This document shows, one piece after another, positions 59,797 to 64,000 of a stretch of 64,000 bases of DNA (positions are counted from its first letter, which is position 1; every line of letters begins with the position of its first letter). The notes beneath the pieces are model-generated. The model made no database searches, was not told the DNA's origin, and saw only the letters and a list, made by a program, of their open reading frames with translations. Location: positions 2,852,001-2,916,000 of the forward strand of contig JABWDB010000030.1 in assembly GCA_019614645.1 (NCBI GenBank), in the 5' to 3' direction. The DNA is from Stratiolaelaps scimitus. Taxonomy: Eukaryota > Arthropoda > Arachnida > Mesostigmata > Laelapidae. The position numbers were made by a program, and so were the translations under genes.

Positions 59797-60219
59797 ATGG
59801 CCCGACGCACGCCTGTTCATATACGGCAAGCACAAATAATCGATGAGGTCTTTGCTGAAGCGAAAGGGGCTATCGTGAAATATCTGATCAGCGTTATAGA
59901 GAAACTGGGCTCTCGTTTAGCATCGTTATATGCAACAGTTGAGCCTCTAGCTGTTCTAATTCTTTCTCAAGAGGATCGTGCACAATCTGGTGAAGAATCC
60001 TCTGTGTATAAAGAAAACGCATGTAGAACGCTATACAGAGCAGGAGAATTTGCCAATGTTTGTCCACCAAGTTCAGCGACTGAACCTTCGGGTATGTCAG
60101 GGAAAATGTCGACATCGATCGGCCACCTGGGACCAAAATGCACCTATTACAGTGTAACCATTAAGTTCTTCGGTGAGCTGAAGAAATACGGCTCTAGTTC
60201 TTCGAGCTGTACGTTTTAG
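59797..60219 (+). CDS. Hypothetical 140-codon ORF
   Basis: From the ATG at 59797 the frame reads MARRTPVHIRQAQIIDEVFA and continues through a helix-like stretch (IVKYLISVIEKLGSRLASL) to a Ser-rich C-terminus and stop. The frame stays open upstream to a TTG at 59749. It is among the longest non-transposon frames in AT-rich sequence here and its codon use is unremarkable. No domain, splice sites or promoter support it. It may be a chance frame or an exon of an unknown gene. Confidence 0.25.
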   Translation: MARRTPVHIRQAQIIDEVFAEAKGAIVKYLISVIEKLGSRLASLYATVEPLAVLILSQEDRAQSGEESSVYKENACRTLYRAGEFANVCPPSSATEPSGMSGKMSTSIGHLGPKCTYYSVTIKFFGELKKYGSSSSSCTF

Positions 60220-60426
60220 AACAACCATGATCCAAGCTCGAAATATTTCGTCTAATCTCACACGTCTAATTATCACATTCGGAGTTGGTGCGTTAATTTC
60301 GAGCAATATTTGGAGACAAGGGGCAATGTGAGCATGTCAAGAATTTGGGTCTTGATCGACCTTCAAAAATGCAATGAGTTCAAATATTTTGTTAGCATTT
60401 TCACACGATGTCACAAGATATTATAC

Positions 60427-60510
60427 TATATTATATTTAAGTCTACAGTGCCAATAGGAGCTCATCATTATATTATATTTAAGTCTACAGTGCCAATAGG
60501 AGCTCATCAT
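60427..60510. repeat. Perfect 42-base tandem duplication
   Basis: Two identical 42-base units (each starting TATATTATATTTAAGTCTAC) lie head to tail. The perfect identity points to a recent duplication. The length is a multiple of three, but no real gene was identified across it. Confidence 0.9.
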
Positions 60511-60791
60511 ATGAAGGACATCATACTTCCGTCCCTGTAGACAGTGTGAATGTTTACCTGTTGCAGTGGAAGGAACAATTTTAATGAAATAATGCTGAGA
60601 AAAAGGATAACTCGAAGCATGAAGCAAAATGCGTGTTCCAGATGTTTAGCTGGTATCACCTGCTGGCACAGAACAGGTGGATATATACGCCATGCTGTGT
60701 ACATCGGAAGTAGAGAAGAAATGAAACGAAAAAAAATAATGAACCAAATGACAATAGATCGTTTATTCAAACATACGGTTGGTCGGTATTT

Positions 60792-63707
60792 CTAGGGATT
60801 ATGGGGGGGGGGGGGCGGTGAGGACGACAATGTCCCGAGGACTTTGCCTCTCTGCACGGCGAGGGACAGGCGCTGCAGGAGGAAAGAGCCAGCGCGCTTG
60901 TCCCCGGTGGCGCGGATCAACCTGTGGTAGACCCCCTCGAGGAAGTTCGCAGTGAGAGGGCCGTGCCCGCCCAAGGTCTCAAAGGCAAGGGGGGAAAACA
61001 GGTGGGTTGCTTGGAGTGCGGCGTACTTCCTTAGCTTTGCCCGTTCCGCACGCGCTACTGCGTAACCGGGGATGGTTGCACAGTGGTTGACATAAGAAGG
61101 TGCTAGAGTGTCAACCACAGTGCCGTCCCAGACCAGGTGCAGGCCTCGATGAAAGGGGATAAGGGTGAGGCCGTCAGGGCGGCGCCCGTCAGAGGTGTCG
61201 AGGCCCTGTGGCTCCCTTGTGCAAGGAATACCGGCGGAGTGGAGGGCCCTCACGAGCGTGTCGTTAAGCATCGTGTGTCGCGGATGGCGACCGGCGCTGC
61301 GTTCGCACGAGAGACCGTGATGGCCATTCGTTGCGACGGGGTCCCCGCAACGCTCGCAGCTGTGGGCCGCAACTACAGGGGCCCCGAGGCGAAGGCCCAC
61401 ACAGAAGCGGAGGGAGCGATCGTCTAGAGCAGTACCAAGGGACGACGAGGGCAGCGCGTGGAGCCACGCCCCCGCACCAGGCCTGTCGACAGCCCGGAGG
61501 CGAGCTTGGTCAGCAACGTGTGGCGCAGAGGCCAGGAGGGAGTCCCGCAGCTCCTGGTGCAGGGCATCGGACCACGCCCGCTGCTTGCTCTGTTTGTCCG
61601 GAGGGACCCGAGCGCGGACGCCCGTCTGGTCAAGGGCAGCTTCCTGGGAAGCGGAGAAGTGGGCGAGCGCTTCGGGGGGGAAAACTGTAGCGACCATGTC
61701 GGCAACCGCCGTAAGCGACGCGGCGTAGCAAACGTCAGCCAAGCGGCGTACACTGAGGATGCCGAGGCCACCGAAGCGGACTGGAAGGGAAGCCTGCGAC
61801 GCCGCTTCCGGAGGGAGCTGGAGGTTCAGGATCGTCGTCAGGGCTTCCAACACCAAGTCGTCATACTCGTGAAGGGCTGAAGCCTCAGTGCCGGCCGGGC
61901 ATGTCCTAAGCAAGTGCTGCATGCGTGCCGCCGAGAAACAGGACCGAAGCAGGAACAGCCCCTGGTGAGCCGATAACAGGGGCAGCCGGTCGAGCATCAC
62001 GGCCGTCCTCTCGAGGCAACGGTCCAATAGCGGCCGGATGGCCTCGTCCGTGAGAGGGGAGCCGACGAGCTCGAGGGACAACCTCTGAGTGAGACGGCAC
62101 CCTGGGAGCGACCGCTGGAGGTCGGGCTGCGCGTCTAAAGAGAAGATCTCGCACTTCGTGGGGTTGAGGGCAAGGCCGCTGCGCCCCTCGTAGTCGAGTA
62201 CTCGCTGAACGTCGGAGGCGACGGTCGCCGGATCACCTGCCAACGTTCCGTCGTCCATGTACCACAGCCGCAGACGCGACTGGAGGGACACAGCGAGGGG
62301 CCGGAGGGCCAGGCAGAAGAGGGCTGGGCCCAGCGGGTCCCCCTGCTGGACACCGCACTCTGAGCTGATGACGGCGTTGTCCATAATCAGATGGGAGGGG
62401 CAACGATAGGCCAGGTCGACCAGAGGGAAGAGGCCAGGGACGTGCTCAGCGACCTCACGCAGAACGAGATCTCGACGGACCGTGTTGAAGGCATTGCGAA
62501 AATCAAGCTTGACCAGGGCCGCGTCCGGATGAGCGTGGATAAAGGCGCGAGCCGCGTGAGCAGCGATCTCCGTCCCAGACGCCTGGCCGCAACCCAACTG
62601 GGTTGGGCCGAGCAGGGTTACGACCGCGTCCCTCTCGTTGACCCAGGCGATCTTAGCAGCCAGGCGACGAATCGTGCTGGAGCAGGCGATGGGCCGTATC
62701 GACCCATCCTTTTTCTTGAGGGCGATGAGGCGCGCGCCGAAGAGTATTGGCCGTAGCGCCGATGGAACCGTGCCGGCCCGCATGCAGTCGACCACCTTAG
62801 CGAGGGCCTTGGCGAGGGCAGTGGCGACGGCTCCGAGTGCCGGAGAGAGCAGGTCCCTGAGATGACGCGGCCGAAGGCCATCGGGGCCGGCTGACGAGCT
62901 CGGGGGGAAAGAGGAAACGGCCGCCAAAACCTCATCAGTTGACGTTGGGGCAATGTCGACCTGCGGGGGACGGGCGGGGAAGGAGTAATCAGGAGGGGCA
63001 GGGGGGTGCTTCGCCCTGAGGGCGTTGAGAGCCTCAGCCGAGTCCGTGGCCGAGTCGGTAGAGCACAGGGCCCGGGCGGCACCAGAGATGTCACCCTCGG
63101 AGAGTTTTTGGGAGGCTATACGCGCAGCTCTCTGGCCCGTATCCGTGGGCGGAGGACGAGGGCCGCGAGGGAAGTGACGACGCAAGCGGTACTCCAAGCG
63201 CGCCCCGGCGCGGAAGGCCGCTAGGTTTCCCCGAATCACGGCTGGGAGGGAGCGGGAGGTGTCGCCTTTGTCCGGCATCTGCAAGACCACTCGGGCGAAA
63301 GCCAGGAGCGCTTCCCAGGAGGGGACGTCGTTATTGGTATGAACGTCCCGGAGCACGTCTGTGAGGGCCACGGCGACTAGGGAACGCGTAGCCTTCGGGA
63401 CAATACTGAAGACGCGGGCCTCACGCATGGCCGCCTGTAGTCGCAGCTCGAGCGGTTGGGGCGCTGGACTTGGCTGAGGCACCGAACGGACCTCCGGGTG
63501 CCGCACCGTTATGTGCCTGTTGAGACCGCGCCGGGAGAATCTGCCCTCGCAATGCGGGCACGGTACACGCGGGGGGCCTGTGGCGTCTCGGGCTGAAGCG
63601 GCACGACGGGCTGGGGTGGCGTCTCGGGCTGGGGTGGCGTCTCGGGCTGGGGTGGCGTCTCGGGCTGGGGTGGCGTCTCGGGCTGGGGCGATGTGACCTG
63701 GGTTCAT
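60792..63707 (-). CDS. LINE ORF2: zinc finger, reverse transcriptase and restriction-like endonuclease
   Basis: A 971-residue protein that would nick a DNA target and reverse-transcribe its own RNA there. Domains in order: a repeated ARDATP segment (residues 8-43), encoded by a GC-rich 18-base tandem repeat; one C2H2 finger, CPHC then HITVRH (50-70), for DNA binding; reverse transcriptase about 265-560 with SSAGPDGLRP (271-280), LDFRNAF (catalytic D402), GVQQGDPLGP (452-461) and YMDD (D485, D486); a thumb region; a CX2CX8HX4C knuckle (C784, C787, H796, C801); and a PD-(D/E)XK-type endonuclease core with RRPDG (D845), WDGT (D861) and D866. All key residues are present, so the protein could be active. 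The domain order is that of early-branching RLE elements. The clade is not settled. Confidence 0.9.
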   Translation of the reverse strand: MNPGHIAPARDATPARDATPARDATPARDATPARRAASARDATGPPRVPCPHCEGRFSRRGLNRHITVRHPEVRSVPQPSPAPQPLELRLQAAMREARVFSIVPKATRSLVAVALTDVLRDVHTNNDVPSWEALLAFARVVLQMPDKGDTSRSLPAVIRGNLAAFRAGARLEYRLRRHFPRGPRPPPTDTGQRAARIASQKLSEGDISGAARALCSTDSATDSAEALNALRAKHPPAPPDYSFPARPPQVDIAPTSTDEVLAAVSSFPPSSSAGPDGLRPRHLRDLLSPALGAVATALAKALAKVVDCMRAGTVPSALRPILFGARLIALKKKDGSIRPIACSSTIRRLAAKIAWVNERDAVVTLLGPTQLGCGQASGTEIAAHAARAFIHAHPDAALVKLDFRNAFNTVRRDLVLREVAEHVPGLFPLVDLAYRCPSHLIMDNAVISSECGVQQGDPLGPALFCLALRPLAVSLQSRLRLWYMDDGTLAGDPATVASDVQRVLDYEGRSGLALNPTKCEIFSLDAQPDLQRSLPGCRLTQRLSLELVGSPLTDEAIRPLLDRCLERTAVMLDRLPLLSAHQGLFLLRSCFSAARMQHLLRTCPAGTEASALHEYDDLVLEALTTILNLQLPPEAASQASLPVRFGGLGILSVRRLADVCYAASLTAVADMVATVFPPEALAHFSASQEAALDQTGVRARVPPDKQSKQRAWSDALHQELRDSLLASAPHVADQARLRAVDRPGAGAWLHALPSSSLGTALDDRSLRFCVGLRLGAPVVAAHSCERCGDPVATNGHHGLSCERSAGRHPRHTMLNDTLVRALHSAGIPCTREPQGLDTSDGRRPDGLTLIPFHRGLHLVWDGTVVDTLAPSYVNHCATIPGYAVARAERAKLRKYAALQATHLFSPLAFETLGGHGPLTANFLEGVYHRLIRATGDKRAGSFLLQRLSLAVQRGKVLGTLSSSPPPPPHNP
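63609..63690. repeat. 18-base tandem repeat inside LINE ORF2
   Basis: The unit GGCTGGGGTGGCGTCTCG is repeated about four and a half times and encodes the six-residue ARDATP repeats at the ORF2 N-terminus. Copy number is likely to vary between element copies. Confidence 0.85.
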
Positions 63708-64000
63708 GAAGAACGGGGGGGATTGAGAGCGGCTAGGAGGGGGGCGAGCTGACGCTGAAGCTGGAGGAGAGGGGCCAAGACTTCAGCGAGGGACCTCAAG
63801 GCTGCGACGATGCTTGGCACCGCTGGCGCGGCCGTGGGGCGCCGAGACTCCGCGCGAGCAGGTCGACGAGGGGCGGGTCGACGGGGGGCAGATCGACGGG
63901 GGGCAGATCGACGGGGGGCAAGCCGACAAGGGGCAGGCCGACGAGGAGCAGGCCGACGAGGGGCGGGGCGGCGGGGCGGGGCGGGGCGGCGGGACGGGGC
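63704..64000 (-). CDS. Putative LINE ORF1, 3' part, overlapping ORF2 start (ATGA)
   Basis: Reading leftward from the window edge, 98 codons stay open to a TGA at 63704-63706. That stop shares bases with the ORF2 start codon at 63705-63707 as ATGA, the arrangement used for stop-and-reinitiate translation in some retrotransposons. The N-terminal part is a Pro/Arg/Ala repeat (RRPAP units) encoded by a 15-base tandem repeat. The last 35 residues turn Leu-rich and amphipathic (SIVAALRSLAEVLAPLLQLQ), which looks like a coiled-coil or oligomerisation helix. No start codon is visible because the frame continues past the window. GC-rich repeats tend to be open, so it may not be translated. Confidence 0.4.
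   Translation of the reverse strand, partial: APSRRPAPPRRPAPRRPAPRRPAPCRLAPRRSAPRRSAPRRPAPRRPARAESRRPTAAPAVPSIVAALRSLAEVLAPLLQLQRQLAPLLAALNPPRSS
63860..63990. repeat. GC-rich 15-base tandem repeat in the LINE 5' region
   Basis: Repeated CGACGGGGGGCAGAT-type units (plus strand) decay into GGGGC runs at the window edge. They encode the RRPAP repeats of the putative ORF1 or form part of a 5' untranslated region. Confidence 0.75.

Larger units (their letters stand above)
60746..64000 (-). mobile_element. RLE-type non-LTR retrotransposon (R2/NeSL/Utopia-like), truncated by window edge
   Basis: The LINE is transcribed leftward. Its 3' end carries AATAAA in GTATGTTTGAATAAA (minus strand, 60762-60776) as in the shorter copies. 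Going upstream there is a poly-C run on the minus strand (60803-60815), ORF2 (60792-63707), a partly overlapping ORF1 (63704 onward) and a Pro/Arg repeat that runs off the window at 64000. It is strikingly GC-rich beside its AT-rich host sequence. The exact 3' end is uncertain by about 20 bases and no target duplication can be defined because the 5' end is outside. Confidence 0.85.

Noticed and set aside
1..64000. CRISPR arrays, operons or prokaryotic promoters
   Set aside because: No regularly spaced repeats, ribosome binding sites or gene-dense layout. The window is clearly eukaryotic.

Overview
The window is animal nuclear DNA: mostly AT-rich, non-coding sequence with long (AT)n, (CA)n, (GA)n and poly-G tracts, GT-AG introns, tRNA-derived SINE-like repeats, two mariner (DD34D) transposons and a non-LTR retrotransposon with a restriction-like endonuclease. 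No bacterial, phage or CRISPR features are present. An arthropod, perhaps a mite or tick, fits the transposon set and the short TATA-driven gene, but that is inference and no species marker was seen.

Layout. From 1 to about 27.6 kb the sequence is intergenic or intronic, with one GC-richer island (about 1.1-2.1 kb), microsatellites, hairpin-forming inverted repeats (the best at 12159-12228), SINE-like copies and a 5'-truncated LINE fragment at 17021-17243. A 1285-bp mariner lies at 27620-28904; its reading frame is open but one catalytic Asp is replaced by His. From 28.9 to 44.8 kb little is recognisable beyond microsatellites, AT palindromes and weak tRNA-like repeats. At 44.86-46.57 kb, minus strand, I infer a small three-exon gene for a secreted, cysteine-bearing protein of 153 residues, with a consensus TATA box, a palindromic CRE and a clear signal-peptide exon. 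This gene has not been matched to any family.

From 48.7 to 59.1 kb there is a cluster of retroelement remnants: three more 5'-truncated LINE fragments, a poly-A-tailed repeat with an 8-bp target duplication, several SINE copies sharing a small hairpin, a candidate exon at 56.65-56.90 kb (+) and a second 1285-bp mariner at 57360-58644, which has an intact DDD triad but a nonsense codon. The right edge (60.76-64.0 kb, minus) is a GC-rich LINE: a 971-residue ORF2 (C2H2 finger, reverse transcriptase with YMDD, CCHC knuckle and PD-(D/E)XK-type endonuclease), preceded by an open upstream frame (ORF1) whose stop overlaps the ORF2 start as ATGA and which runs off the window.

How it fits together: the LINE ORF2 is the only plausible source seen here for the four truncated LINE copies. 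The two mariners carry different defects (one catalytic, one nonsense), so neither alone is expected to encode active transposase. The secreted-protein gene is the only host gene I can support with promoter, splice-site and phase agreement.
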